From: Paracyclopina nana
Taxonomy: Eukaryota; Arthropoda; Copepoda; Cyclopoida; Cyclopettidae
NCBI GenBank assembly: GCA_019096065.1
Contig: JAGUCH010000002.1
Span: 6,460,501 to 6,524,500 of the forward strand
Reading direction: 5' to 3'
DNA length: 64,000 nt
Position 1 is the first letter of the stretch. Each line of letters starts with the position of its first letter. This document shows, piece after piece, positions 30,996 to 42,495 of the stretch. The notes under the pieces were generated by a model that did no database searches, was not told the origin of the DNA, and saw only the letters and a program-made list of their open reading frames with translations. The position numbers were made by a program, and so were the translations under genes.

Positions 30996-31021
30996 CCCAC
31001 GCCAAGACCAACCACAAAATA

Positions 31022-34000
31022 ATGAATACCAAACCACCAAACACCACGAAAACCACATCAACACCACCAACCAACAACACCACATCAAAGAAGCCCAATC
31101 CATTTATGAAGTGTTTTTATTCAATTATGACATCAATAAAACGCAAATTTATAATGTACTCTCGCAACCTAGCGGAAATGAGTAAGTTGAGAAATATGAA
31201 AAAACAAAACTCGTCAAAACAAACCGGGTCAAAAATTCGAACCGTTTCCGGCGAATTCGACTTTGCAGCGAGAATATTCGACGCTAAGAAAATGTCCGAC
31301 CGAAAAGCGAAGCGCGAACGAAGCAGAGACCGCGACCGTGAGCGCGATCGAGATCGGGGCCGTGAAAAGGATCGGGACCGCTCGAAGAGCTCGAAGAGGC
31401 CGAAAACCGCAGAGGAGGAGGCCGTGATCAAGAGAGGCCGGGAAATCCAAGCGTCGACCGAGCGGAAACCAAAAACGCCGAAGCCAGTCAAAGAAGAAAA
31501 GCCCAAGATTGGCCCACCGTCGAGGTCCTCAACGCCGTTGTCGCCCAAGCCGGGGACGAGCAAGAAGCCAATCAGGGAGAGATTGGGGAAGAGGGAGTCA
31601 TCCGCATCGAGCCTCAACGACACGACTGAGCAGATTGTGCTCGGCGGGTCGTCCCCCACACGAAGAGTAGTCATTGAGACCAGTGACGACGAGCCGTGGA
31701 AAATAGACGAGCAGCAAGGGAAACCATTCGATGTCGAGGCGGTCAAGACAACATGGAGTGAGAAAACTAAGGTACCCCGAGTTGTAATCTACGATGAAAA
31801 TAATCTCGAGCAGATGATGGAGGTCTTCACGAAAGACTATGTCGACCCTGGAACATTGATCCTCGGCAGCAGCTACAATTACGGACCAAAATCGGCAGAC
31901 GACAAGCGCACACAGAAGCAGAGGTACAAGGCCCAAAGAGGAGAACAATTCAAAGCGCTGAGGAGGGCTCAAATGTTGTCGATGCCAATTAGGCCAAATT
32001 TCGCCCTCGCAGTCTCTCATGGCCCACAACTGGCAAAACTGATGGAAAAGTATGGCGACTTGCAAGAGATGGACATGTTGCAACCGGTGGATCAAGTACA
32101 GTTCGAACAGCAAAGGAAGTTGCTCGAGGGAGTCATCAAGAACTGCTGGGACCACAAAATGTCCGACGAGGAGGTCTACCTGGTCTTGGAACAAGGTAAA
32201 GGAGCATCCTCAATTCCGATTATGTCCCGCGTTATTCAGACCGGCCCAATGAGCGGCAAAATATACCTGGCACGAACTGGGGAGGTCATCACTGAGGACC
32301 AAATCACGCAGATCGCAAAGCTTCCAAAAGGATTGCGGATCTACACGGACAAGACCGAGGAGGAGGTGCTGGACTTGATCAAGACCACAAACAAGGCCGC
32401 CAGACGCCAGTTCGAAGCAATCGTGGTGGAAGAAAAAGCAGTCCAGTCAGAGGCAGTCGAAATCAAAGACAATGAAGCTCAGACCGACGCAGTGGCTCAA
32501 CACACTGGTGCCGGACTGGGCCAAGGTTGCCCGGCTGGCACTGGTGGCCCGGAGCCCATGGAGGTCGAAGAAGCAAAGAGCGAGCCAAGATCAGCCTCAC
32601 AGGGACCATCGTCAAGGATGTCATCGGCAGCCCCATCAGAGCACACAACCTACATTCCAGCAGGAATGGAGGACGAGTTGGCCGCCGAAAGACTCACTGA
32701 AATAACCGGAGACGAAGTCTACTGCGATATGAGAGCACTGACACTGAAGCTGCCAAGCAAACAAATAGATGTGCCTGGGAGAGACGAGGACGCCAAAAAG
32801 ATCACCAAAGAAGGCTGCCCTGAAAGCATCGCTGGAGCACTCTACAAACCCGTGGACATCGAAAAGTACGAGAACAAACAGTGCAGAAAAGTTCTCTGTC
32901 AAGCATCGACCCCATTCCTGGAAAAAGACTGCGTCAATAGAAAAAAAGGTACATTCCCTTATTTAGCTGTGGCAGAGGCGATGAAGAGAGCCAAGATGGC
33001 AAAGGGAGGCGTGTATGACCTCGAAACTCCTGGAAGAGGTAAAACATACATGTACGGCCTCGTCGAGGATGCAGAGAGCGAGTACTGCTCACAACATGGC
33101 GAGGAGTTCGACATCATGCTGGAGAGATCTGGGTTTTACAAGGAGATCAAGCAGACGAGACTGATGACATTCGACACCGAGGGGCTCTCAGAGGACTACA
33201 AGGTCACTTACCATTGCCAAAAGCCAGTCACCATCGGACAGGAAAGCAACACGTTCGCGTACGCTCACTTTGGAGCTACAAATGGCGTGGCAGCAGGCGT
33301 GAGAGTGATGTATGTGGGCCACAGCACATTGGGTAAGCAAATTCCTCTCAAAATCAAGCAGCTGCTCGAGGACGAGACCGTGTGCAAGCTGGGCTTCAGT
33401 GTCTACGAGGACCTGCCAAAGTTCGCAAGAGTGGGGATAAAAGTGAGGAATTGGATGGATGCAAGGCACCTCGTGATACTGCTGAATCCATCATGGGGAA
33501 AACAGCAACCACCATCATCGAAGTCGGCAGCCATCAAGATACTGGGAGTAAAAACGACTATCAAACCTCCGTTCTGGAAAAAGGAACACAGAGCAATGCC
33601 CGTCGACAAGTACCTACCTAGCACGATGTACTACGACCGCGAGGATCAATTCACACCGTTGGCCTTACTCGAGTTCACTGCTGCGAAATTGGCGCTCCAA
33701 AATGGAGCCACTATGGAAACGTGTGTTAGGGGCTACATGATGTACCTGACGGCAATGTACATGGGCAGACCGATCGAGATAGGTGGCAAAACCGTGCGCT
33801 ACTTCGAAGGCCTCCTGCTGGACCAAAGTTGTCCGGAGGAGGCTGACGAAAGATCGCTGAGGCCGCTGATCCACACCTACCACTACTACAACAACCACAG
33901 GGAAACATGCGACAACTTTACCAAATATGGCATGGAATTCATCATGGATAGGACATCGATCAACATGGTCCCAGACGTTGACCTTACTCAGTGGGAGTGC

Positions 34001-34444
34001 GAGGTTGGTAGCAGCGTCAAGGAATGGATGGACCAGTCAGAGATAGACATCTTCAAAGACAGGGTTGCCGCGTTGTTGCTGCCATTCAAGGATGTCCAAA
34101 AAACCTACGCGACAGAAACTCCACACCCATGCTCAGTGTGCGGCCTCAGTGGACACAAGGTTGAAAATTGCAATAGAAAAGAGGGCTGCACTGTACCGAC
34201 GTGTATGGGAGACGACCACACAACTGGAGCATGCCCAATGTTGCTGGAACGATGTGAGGAGTGCGGACAGCTTGGCCACCGCCCACAGGATCATCAAAGG
34301 TTCAACTTGGTGCAACTACACGCCATCAGACGAACCACAGCTCACCTGCACGCGATAACGGTGATGACACTAGACGTTGATCTGAGGCTGAAAATGGTCA
34401 AACGCGGCAGCACCTTCGAATTCAAGAGAATCGGCGACCGTTGA
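31022..34444 (+). CDS. BEL second ORF: exonuclease-like domain plus zinc knuckles
   Basis: 1140 aa from the first ATG; an ATG at 31292 (MSDRKAKRERSRDRDRERDR) gives 1051 aa and fits better with the related ORF at 6124. N-terminal part is an Arg/Asp-repeat basic region and disordered. From about residue 710 it reads as a WRN/RNase D-type 3'-5' exonuclease: Exo I Asp718-x-Glu720 in MTFDTEG, Exo II Asp797 in CKLGFSVYEDLPKFARVGIK with preceding LLEDETV, and an Exo III-like site TPLALLEFTAAKLAL whose acidic residue is Glu884, not Asp. Residues about 1037-1100 hold zinc knuckles (CSVCGLSGHKVENC, CMGDDHTTGAC, CEECGQLGH). A nuclease or nucleic-acid-binding role in the element's life cycle is inferred. 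It occupies the env position but shows no signal peptide or membrane segment. Confidence 0.7.
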   Translation: MNTKPPNTTKTTSTPPTNNTTSKKPNPFMKCFYSIMTSIKRKFIMYSRNLAEMSKLRNMKKQNSSKQTGSKIRTVSGEFDFAARIFDAKKMSDRKAKRERSRDRDRERDRDRGREKDRDRSKSSKRPKTAEEEAVIKRGREIQASTERKPKTPKPVKEEKPKIGPPSRSSTPLSPKPGTSKKPIRERLGKRESSASSLNDTTEQIVLGGSSPTRRVVIETSDDEPWKIDEQQGKPFDVEAVKTTWSEKTKVPRVVIYDENNLEQMMEVFTKDYVDPGTLILGSSYNYGPKSADDKRTQKQRYKAQRGEQFKALRRAQMLSMPIRPNFALAVSHGPQLAKLMEKYGDLQEMDMLQPVDQVQFEQQRKLLEGVIKNCWDHKMSDEEVYLVLEQGKGASSIPIMSRVIQTGPMSGKIYLARTGEVITEDQITQIAKLPKGLRIYTDKTEEEVLDLIKTTNKAARRQFEAIVVEEKAVQSEAVEIKDNEAQTDAVAQHTGAGLGQGCPAGTGGPEPMEVEEAKSEPRSASQGPSSRMSSAAPSEHTTYIPAGMEDELAAERLTEITGDEVYCDMRALTLKLPSKQIDVPGRDEDAKKITKEGCPESIAGALYKPVDIEKYENKQCRKVLCQASTPFLEKDCVNRKKGTFPYLAVAEAMKRAKMAKGGVYDLETPGRGKTYMYGLVEDAESEYCSQHGEEFDIMLERSGFYKEIKQTRLMTFDTEGLSEDYKVTYHCQKPVTIGQESNTFAYAHFGATNGVAAGVRVMYVGHSTLGKQIPLKIKQLLEDETVCKLGFSVYEDLPKFARVGIKVRNWMDARHLVILLNPSWGKQQPPSSKSAAIKILGVKTTIKPPFWKKEHRAMPVDKYLPSTMYYDREDQFTPLALLEFTAAKLALQNGATMETCVRGYMMYLTAMYMGRPIEIGGKTVRYFEGLLLDQSCPEEADERSLRPLIHTYHYYNNHRETCDNFTKYGMEFIMDRTSINMVPDVDLTQWECEVGSSVKEWMDQSEIDIFKDRVAALLLPFKDVQKTYATETPHPCSVCGLSGHKVENCNRKEGCTVPTCMGDDHTTGACPMLLERCEECGQLGHRPQDHQRFNLVQLHAIRRTTAHLHAITVMTLDVDLRLKMVKRGSTFEFKRIGDR

Positions 34445-34565
34445 GAAAATTCTGGATGAGAATAATAAAATATGATTGTAAATTTTAATTGTAGAACCAA
34501 ATTTCACAGACTACGCGCAGATCGACAAACATTACTTCAATGACGCCAAAACTTAACGGGGGGAC

Positions 34566-34864
34566 TGTATATTCCTTTATGGAGGTTGCGTTTTGCGTAA
34601 CTTGAAAGTTCCGAAACAATAACAAATGTGACAAATCAAAACAAATTGACGATCAGTTGTTATTTAGATTTCCTTGCGAAAAGTCTAAATAAACGACACT
34701 TCACCGCATTTCTTAGTTTCACACTTTTATTTAGTGATTCTCATCATATCCGACCTCAGACGGCCTCCAAGTCTCCGGCAGCTCCTCGAGGTCCCCGCCG
34801 CTAACCGCGGCCTCCGACGGTCGGATTCCAGCTCGTGATTGCCCATTTCTGCAATACGAGAACA
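34566..34864 (+). repeat. 3' LTR of intact BEL element
   Basis: 299 bp, identical to the 5' LTR by direct comparison. Preceded by the G-rich polypurine tract and followed by TCAAT, the right copy of the target duplication. Confidence 0.95.
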
Positions 34865-34869
34865 TCAAT

Positions 34870-35562
34870 CAGCTTGCTTGATTTAGTCAAAGAGTATTTG
34901 ATTTTACAAAATTCCATTAATAAATAACGTAATCTTCATAATTCTCACAGAGCTGTGAGCGGTTTTTAGGCTGGATTTTCTAGGTTAGGAGGTACAGAAA
35001 TCACATTAATATTTTCAAAATTTCGGAATTCCTAACCTAAGCTTAGCTACTTTCTTTTATAAATGAAGTCATTGCTACAGAAGTCCATTTACTCTGAATT
35101 ATTTAAAATCAAACAATCTTTTTGAATAAATTAGAAACTTTACCCTTCTTTGCATAGCCATCTTTTTAGTAACTTTCTCCTGAACTACCATTTTAATTTG
35201 CTTTCACCGCCCTAGCTATCCAATGCGACGAAGAACCAACCTCCTATCAATCAACTAAGCACTACTAGAGAACCTCCTTCTTAAAAGATGTTAGACAAAT
35301 GGTTTCGCCAGAAGCTGACAGAAATTGCCAATCGCGTAGGTGTCTAATTCCATCTGAAAATAAGCTCACTTTTGTCACACTATCGATTCAACAGAAGCTA
35401 GTAGCTAACAGTTTGCAATCTCGACAAAATGGAAACTTGCTCTTTACACAATACCCTAAGGTGTAATACTTTATTTTGTTGTTGCAGAACAAAAGTAGCA
35501 TTAGATGTGAATTGCAATTTACAACAGGAGCACAAAAACTGATGTCAGGGTGCCGTGATACT
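34870..35562. other. Non-coding stretch, includes hnRNP 3' UTR
   Basis: No gene. The part from about 35400 to 35562 is probably the 3' UTR of the minus-strand hnRNP gene. Confidence 0.4.
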
Positions 35563-37557
<1,995 letters not shown>

Positions 37558-38213
37558 GATTGATTTTCTTCCTTCAAAGAAATGAACAAACTGCAACAAA
37601 TTTAACTTTTGCGTTGAGGGAAAGCTGTCTCGTCCTCCCGGCGCTTGATCGTTAACTAGAGTTATAGCAGACTTTTTCCTTTTCCCGCGAAATACTCGCA
37701 AAAACCGCCAAATAGCGCGACATAACTAAATAATTGCGAGACTACAATGACTAGTACCAACTTTGAATTCGGCGAAAGGAGCCCTAGAAGTGGTGAACGC
37801 TGGAAATTACGGCAATTTCTGATTGTTATCAAGTGGGCCAGTGGGGCACTTGATGAATCGATAGATTATTTTCATAAACACCCGACGAGTGACGAGTTTC
37901 ACTGAAACAGTGCAGGTTTTTATTGCAGGCAATTTTTCGTGAAACGAAACTCATACGAAAATCCCATCAAATCGCCTAGCAAGTAGAAGAGCAAAACGTC
38001 AACAGAGCAGTTTGGACTCGCGAGCTCTCATTTGGCGCAATATTGATTTGGTGAATCATCAATTCTTCATATTTTCGGCTATCTGTCACAAAAAGAGAAA
38101 AGACGGTAAGTGCACCTGTAAAAGTGTGGCTACATCTGCTCATTTGTATTGTTTTGGCGCGTGTGAGTGTCTCGCGTTCTTCCTTTGAGATTTTTGAATG
38201 AATGTGGAAAGCA
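37558..38213. other. hnRNP promoter side and flank
   Basis: No gene recognised. The first 200 bp upstream of the ATG presumably hold the hnRNP 5' UTR and promoter; no TATA box is evident. Confidence 0.4.
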
Positions 38214-38221
38214 GTCATGGG

Positions 38222-38711
38222 TAGTGATGGAACGAGCCGGAAATTTTCAGCTTGATCAAGCTTCAAGCTTTTACAAATGTGTTCTAGCGATCCCAAGCTT
38301 TTGAAAATTATAATCAAGCTTTTTCAAGCTCAAAATTTCACATTTCAAGCTTTTTTCAAGCTTTTCACTTTTTAGTATTCTGACATAAAAAATGGCGATT
38401 AGTCACCAGATTTGACAAAATTACCCAAAAAGCGCAAATAATGATAGAAATAGCTTTAGCTTTGATTAAGTACTTCACTCCCTCAAGTATTTGCTAATTT
38501 TAAAATCCGCCCTTTTTTGTTTTGATTAAAAATGGATAAAGTTTTGAAATTTTTTGGTGTCAAGCTTTTTCAAGCTTTGCATTTTTTGGGTTCAAGCTTT
38601 TTCAAGCTTTTCAAAATTTGGTTCGAGCGATCCCAAGCTTTTTGCTTATGTAGCTCAAGCTGGGTTTCAGCTTCAAGCTTTCAAGCCAAGCTGAAACTCG
38701 TTCCATCACTA
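38222..38711. mobile_element. hAT-type MITE, 490 bp, 8-bp target duplication
   Basis: Ends are TAGTGATGGAACGAG and its reverse complement CTCGTTCCATCACTA, flanked on both sides by GTCATGGG (38214-38221 and 38712-38719), the 8-bp duplication expected for hAT insertion. The inside has no transposase; it is filled with repeats of CAAGCTTTTT and related words, and TTTCAGCTTG continues the inverted repeat after a short gap on the left. Non-autonomous. Confidence 0.9.
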
Positions 38712-38719
38712 GTCATGGG

Positions 38720-39396
38720 TTGTTTGTATTTGGCACCGCCCTGCTAGCTGCTTACTGCTGCTGGTCTTGGTGATGGCGGCGCCTCTCAAGGACGGCCACC
38801 ACCATGCTTTTCGGCGGCGAGCCTCGACGACATCACGCGCTCTACCTTGTGAGGCTCTTTTCTGGTTGGTTGTCGGGGGGAAAGCTAATCCGAGGCAGTT
38901 TCGACTTGCTGCGAAAGGAACCACCACGATCAATACTCGTGTCGCTCTCGCAGCTTCCATCCATGTGATCATGGAAAGAGTAGAGCGCTGCTGAACTTCT
39001 CCACCACCACCACCACATTGCAAAGTCTTCTCGAGGCCGAAACAGCCATTTTGGTCTCAGTGACGCTACAATCCAGGCAAAGCTTGTAGGCATCAAAGTG
39101 TACGCACATTTAATAGAGTTTTCGTGTGCTGTCAGCCTTTTGGGAGCGTAATTTCCTTTGATTTGAGCTGGAGGATTAGCCGGTGGTGCTATATCATAAA
39201 AGATACTCTAGATAAAGGGGCGAAGGTAATATACTATGTATGATTGCACCGTGAAAAGGTTTTATCTGTATGGGCACGCAATCTTCTTGATAAGCAATAT
39301 TTTCTCTGCTGTAAAAGTGTCGTCGCAGTTGTCACATGACTGGCGGAGAAAGTCACAATCCCTTCTTCTAATTTTTCAGGCTAAAAAAGCTCCACA
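38720..39396. other. 5' region of endophilin gene
   Basis: No separate gene. A GC-rich block (38740-39000) may be a non-coding first exon. A good acceptor (TTTTTCAG, ends 39380) lies 17 bp before the endophilin ATG, suggesting a 5' UTR intron. Confidence 0.4.
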
Positions 39397-40626
39397 ATGG
39401 CTTTCCTACCAGGCTTGAAAAAGCAGTTCAACAAGGCTAATCAGTACATGACCGAGAGGATCACGGGAGTGGAAGGCACCAAGCTTGACAATGAGTTCCA
39501 AGACATGGAAAAACGCACCGACTTGTTCAGCGAGCTCGTCGAGGACTTGCAGCTTAAAACCAAGGAGTATCTTCAGCCCAATCCCACTGTCAGGGCCAAA
39601 ATGGCCGCCGTGAAGGGCATCTCCAAGCTGTCTGGCCAGGCCAAGGCTTCCACTTACCCACAGCCCGAGGGCACTTTGGGCGATGCCATGTGCACCTATG
39701 GTCGTCGTTTGCAAGATTTTGACAACGACAGCGTCTACGCCGGGGCACTAATGGAAACCGGGGAGTCCCTCAAGCAGATGGCCGATCTTAAGTACGCCCT
39801 GGACGACAATGTGAAGCAGAACTATCTGGAGCCGATGCATCATACGCAAAGCAAGGACCTCAAGGAAGTTTTGCACCATCGGAAAAAGCTGACCGGCCGC
39901 AAGCTCGACTTTGACTGCAAGAAGCGTAAGGGCGCCACGGACGAAGAGCTGCGTCAGGCCGAGGAAAAGTTTGCGGAATCGTTACATTTGGCCCAACTGG
40001 GCATGCACAATCTCCTCGAAGGCTCGGGTGTGGAGCACATTTCGCAGCTGACTCAGTTCTCGGAGGCGTTGCTCGAGTACCACAAGAAGTGCGCCGAGAT
40101 CCTGCAGACGCTCACTGACACGCTCTACGAGAAGACCAACGAGGCGTCCGTGAAGCCCAGGTCGGACTTCAAGCCGAAAACCCTCGAAGATTTGGGCATC
40201 GAGAGGTCGAGCGACTACAACTTGTCCGCCAGGAACAGCATGCCTCAACGGCCGGGATCATCAAACAGCAACTTGCCAGTGAATCACGGCAACTTGATCT
40301 CCACGACGCCGGGTGCCTCTCCCATGAACTCTCCCACCAATGCCTCATCGAGGGCAAGTCCCAATTTCGGTGACAGTGCCTGGGGAGGCCCTGCCGTGTC
40401 CCCGAGGCCTTCCCCTGCCTCAACACCAACTAGGTCGACCAGGCCCTGCTGTCGAGCCTTGTACGACTTCGAGGCTGAGAGCGCGGGTGAGCTTGGCTTC
40501 AAGGAGGGCGACATCATCAACCTAAAGGCCAAGGTTGATGACAACTGGTACGATGGTGAGCTCAAGGGCAAGACAGGATTTTTCCCTGTGGCCTATGTGA
40601 GCATCATCACCCCGCTCTCCAAATAA
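39397..40626 (+). CDS. EndoA: Endophilin A, intronless coding region
   Basis: 409 aa. Endophilin A bends membrane and recruits dynamin and synaptojanin during synaptic-vesicle endocytosis. Residues 1-22 (MAFLPGLKKQFNKANQYMTE) are the amphipathic H0 helix, the N-BAR domain runs to about residue 245, with the insert helix near KLSGQAKASTYPQPEGTLGD. A Ser/Pro-rich linker follows, and the SH3 domain occupies about 345-405 (CCRALYDFEAE, DDNWYDGE, GFFPVAYV). Start context is CACAATGG. The whole coding region is in one exon, unlike most animal endophilin genes, and a splice acceptor just before the ATG suggests the intron lies in the 5' UTR. All key residues are kept, so it looks functional. Confidence 0.95.
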   Translation: MAFLPGLKKQFNKANQYMTERITGVEGTKLDNEFQDMEKRTDLFSELVEDLQLKTKEYLQPNPTVRAKMAAVKGISKLSGQAKASTYPQPEGTLGDAMCTYGRRLQDFDNDSVYAGALMETGESLKQMADLKYALDDNVKQNYLEPMHHTQSKDLKEVLHHRKKLTGRKLDFDCKKRKGATDEELRQAEEKFAESLHLAQLGMHNLLEGSGVEHISQLTQFSEALLEYHKKCAEILQTLTDTLYEKTNEASVKPRSDFKPKTLEDLGIERSSDYNLSARNSMPQRPGSSNSNLPVNHGNLISTTPGASPMNSPTNASSRASPNFGDSAWGGPAVSPRPSPASTPTRSTRPCCRALYDFEAESAGELGFKEGDIINLKAKVDDNWYDGELKGKTGFFPVAYVSIITPLSK

Positions 40627-41364
40627 TCCTTAGGAGGTTTTCACGTTAAATGATGTAAATCACACCATCACTTGTAATTGTTACAACTCTCTATTGCTAC
40701 TATTTTTTCCATAATTGGTGTTGTCATCGTCATAGTGTGAGTGAAAAATCAAGATATCATCTACTGCTACTACCTATGCATTATCATAATGTCCGCCGAG
40801 CAAGTGCTGCTGCTGCTGTGTGATATCGACATTACTTAATTAAAGAAGATGTTTCACTCCATCCATTGCAGAGCGTGTGAGTGTTGAACAAGCAGATCTA
40901 GTCACAGTGAAAGGAGTGACGCGAGAGAGTCTGATTGTCTTTTTGGTTTTTTATTGTTTGCTCACCTCATCATATCTACTGTACGCAAGAATAGTGGGCA
41001 AAAACGCCTCAGCAACTTTTAGCAGCAAGAGTAGCTATTTACCTTCATTCCAGCTTTTACAGAACATGAGTGTCATCATCATTACCGTGTGTGCAGTGCT
41101 GCTCCTTTTAAAGTTAAGATATTACAGTCGACATATACCATTACATAGAGGATATATAATTATTAGGGTGGCCGGAAGGAACGTTATGCATTGACAACTA
41201 CTTAAGAAATAATTGCATTAAGAAACCACGATGCTAAAATCAACTAACAATACTACTGCGAAATATAAATAATACTATGAATGGTTATAATAATATAATA
41301 GAGCACAACCTTCGTTTTGTGTAATAAGCGCTTCTTCTCATGGAGTGATTGACGGTGTGCTTCT
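40627..41364. other. Endophilin 3' UTR and intergenic
   Basis: No convincing gene. A 105-codon ORF at 40877-41194 has a hydrophobic segment but unsuitable context and lies in the probable 3' UTR. Confidence 0.35.
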
Positions 41365-41936
41365 TCAGTCGACGAGCACCAGATCCATTCTGTCCTCGGA
41401 GCAGGGACAGCAGTCGCAGCAATCGCAGCGACACACGCAGTCGGAGCCCACGTGCTTTTGCAGCTTGGGGCTGACCTCGAAGAAGGGGTGCATGTCCAGC
41501 CTGCTCGTCTCCACGAAGTTGTTGTCGTAGAAGTAATCGCTGGGGCTCGTTTGCTGGGGCTCCTCGTCCTTGAAATACGAGGCCATTTTGTCGTTTGGTC
41601 GGCGAGGTCGAGGGGCCTCGAGTTTGCGCCCTTCGCCGCTTTTTGGGTCAAGCACGATGAAGGTGGGCTCCTCCGCGGAGTTTAAGGCCAGCCTTCGTTT
41701 TTGCAGTTGGCCCTCTGCATCCAGTTGCCTGTCGTTGGAGCGGCTGTTGAACCAAGATAACGGGTTGAGCCACTCGAGGCCTCGGCCTTCGCGACCCTCT
41801 TCGATCTCGATGCACGAGCAAAGGGAGACCGTGCTCGCTATCAGCAGCAAGGCAATCTGCAAATATATATGGCATTAACTATAATGTGCGCCTAATTTCG
41901 CTATTTGCGTAATTGATTTACCTTGATGACGTCCAT
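41365..41936 (-). CDS. Secreted 168-aa protein with Cys-rich C-terminus
   Basis: Two exons on the minus strand: 41936-41922 (MDVIK) and 41856-41365, joined by a 65-bp phase-0 intron. The joined start is a clear signal peptide (MDVIKIALLLIASTVSLCSC). The middle is charged and Pro-rich with possible dibasic cleavage points (QKRR, RPRR). The last 25 residues hold eight cysteines in CVCRCDCCDCCPC followed by an acidic end. No family recognised; the Cys cluster could bind metal or make disulfides. A TATA box lies 110 bp upstream. It follows the ITIH gene on the same strand, 559 bp away. Confidence 0.75.
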
Positions 41937-42045
41937 CCTTTAGTGATTGAGCTTAGAGATCGATGTGGGTGCACCGTGTATATGAACAACGCAGTTAATG
42001 CGGCCGATGTGAAAATGTGTCTGGAATGTCGCCGGTGTGCGATCC

Positions 42046-42054
42046 CTTTTTATA
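42046..42054 (-). promoter_or_regulatory. TATA box of secreted Cys-rich gene
   Basis: TATAAAAAG on the minus strand, 110 bp before the ATG at 41936; the expected start site is about 30 bp downstream, near 42020. Confidence 0.6.
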
Positions 42055-42495
42055 CTATAAGGAGCAACATGCGCGAGGCCTGCCCCGTACGTCAGACAAT
42101 TTTCCGATTTCTGCCTCCAGATTTTGCGGCCGCGACGCTAATTCCTCGGAGACGCGCGACCCCGGGATTATCTGCGATTAGCCAGAAATTCGTTGAACGC
42201 CACGCGCGCATCACCCCAAAACATCATCGTAAACGGCATTTAAACACACTTTAAAGGGCACTAGGCCAAGCGCCGAAAACTGCCCGCTTTGTCGCCTACC
42301 AGTGCGCACCGGTCCGCCCAGATACCTATTACCCATGCGGGAATATGTAGGTTACATATGCACGCGCATGCCAGCGAGTTCTGGAAGGTACGACAACTAG
42401 CTAGCATGCATGAGCGATGATGTCGCGTGAAACTGCGCAAAAACCACGTTCGTACTCTCCTCCAGCGAGGCTTGGGTAATAAGTATCGAGTGTAT
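42055..42495. other. Spacer between Cys-rich gene and ITIH
   Basis: No gene seen; GC-richer than the flanks. It holds the upstream promoter of the Cys-rich gene and the ITIH 3' UTR. Confidence 0.4.

Larger units (their letters stand above)
24117..34864 (+). mobile_element. Intact BEL/Pao LTR retrotransposon, 10,748 bp
   Basis: Bounded by two LTRs of 299 bp that appear identical base for base, both TG...CA, and by the 5-bp target duplication TCAAT at 24112-24116 and 34865-34869. A primer binding site candidate (TGGCGCCCAAC) follows the 5' LTR directly, and a G-rich polypurine tract (CGGGGGGAC) precedes the 3' LTR. Inside are a 2157-aa Gag-Pol ORF and a second ORF of up to 1140 aa, both free of stops. 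Identical LTRs mean a very recent insertion, so the element may be active. It lies between the 372-aa gene and the hnRNP gene and interrupts neither. Confidence 0.95.

Noticed and set aside
40877-41194. 105-codon ORF after endophilin
   Set aside because: Hydrophobic segment only; lies in the likely 3' UTR with no codon-use or family support.
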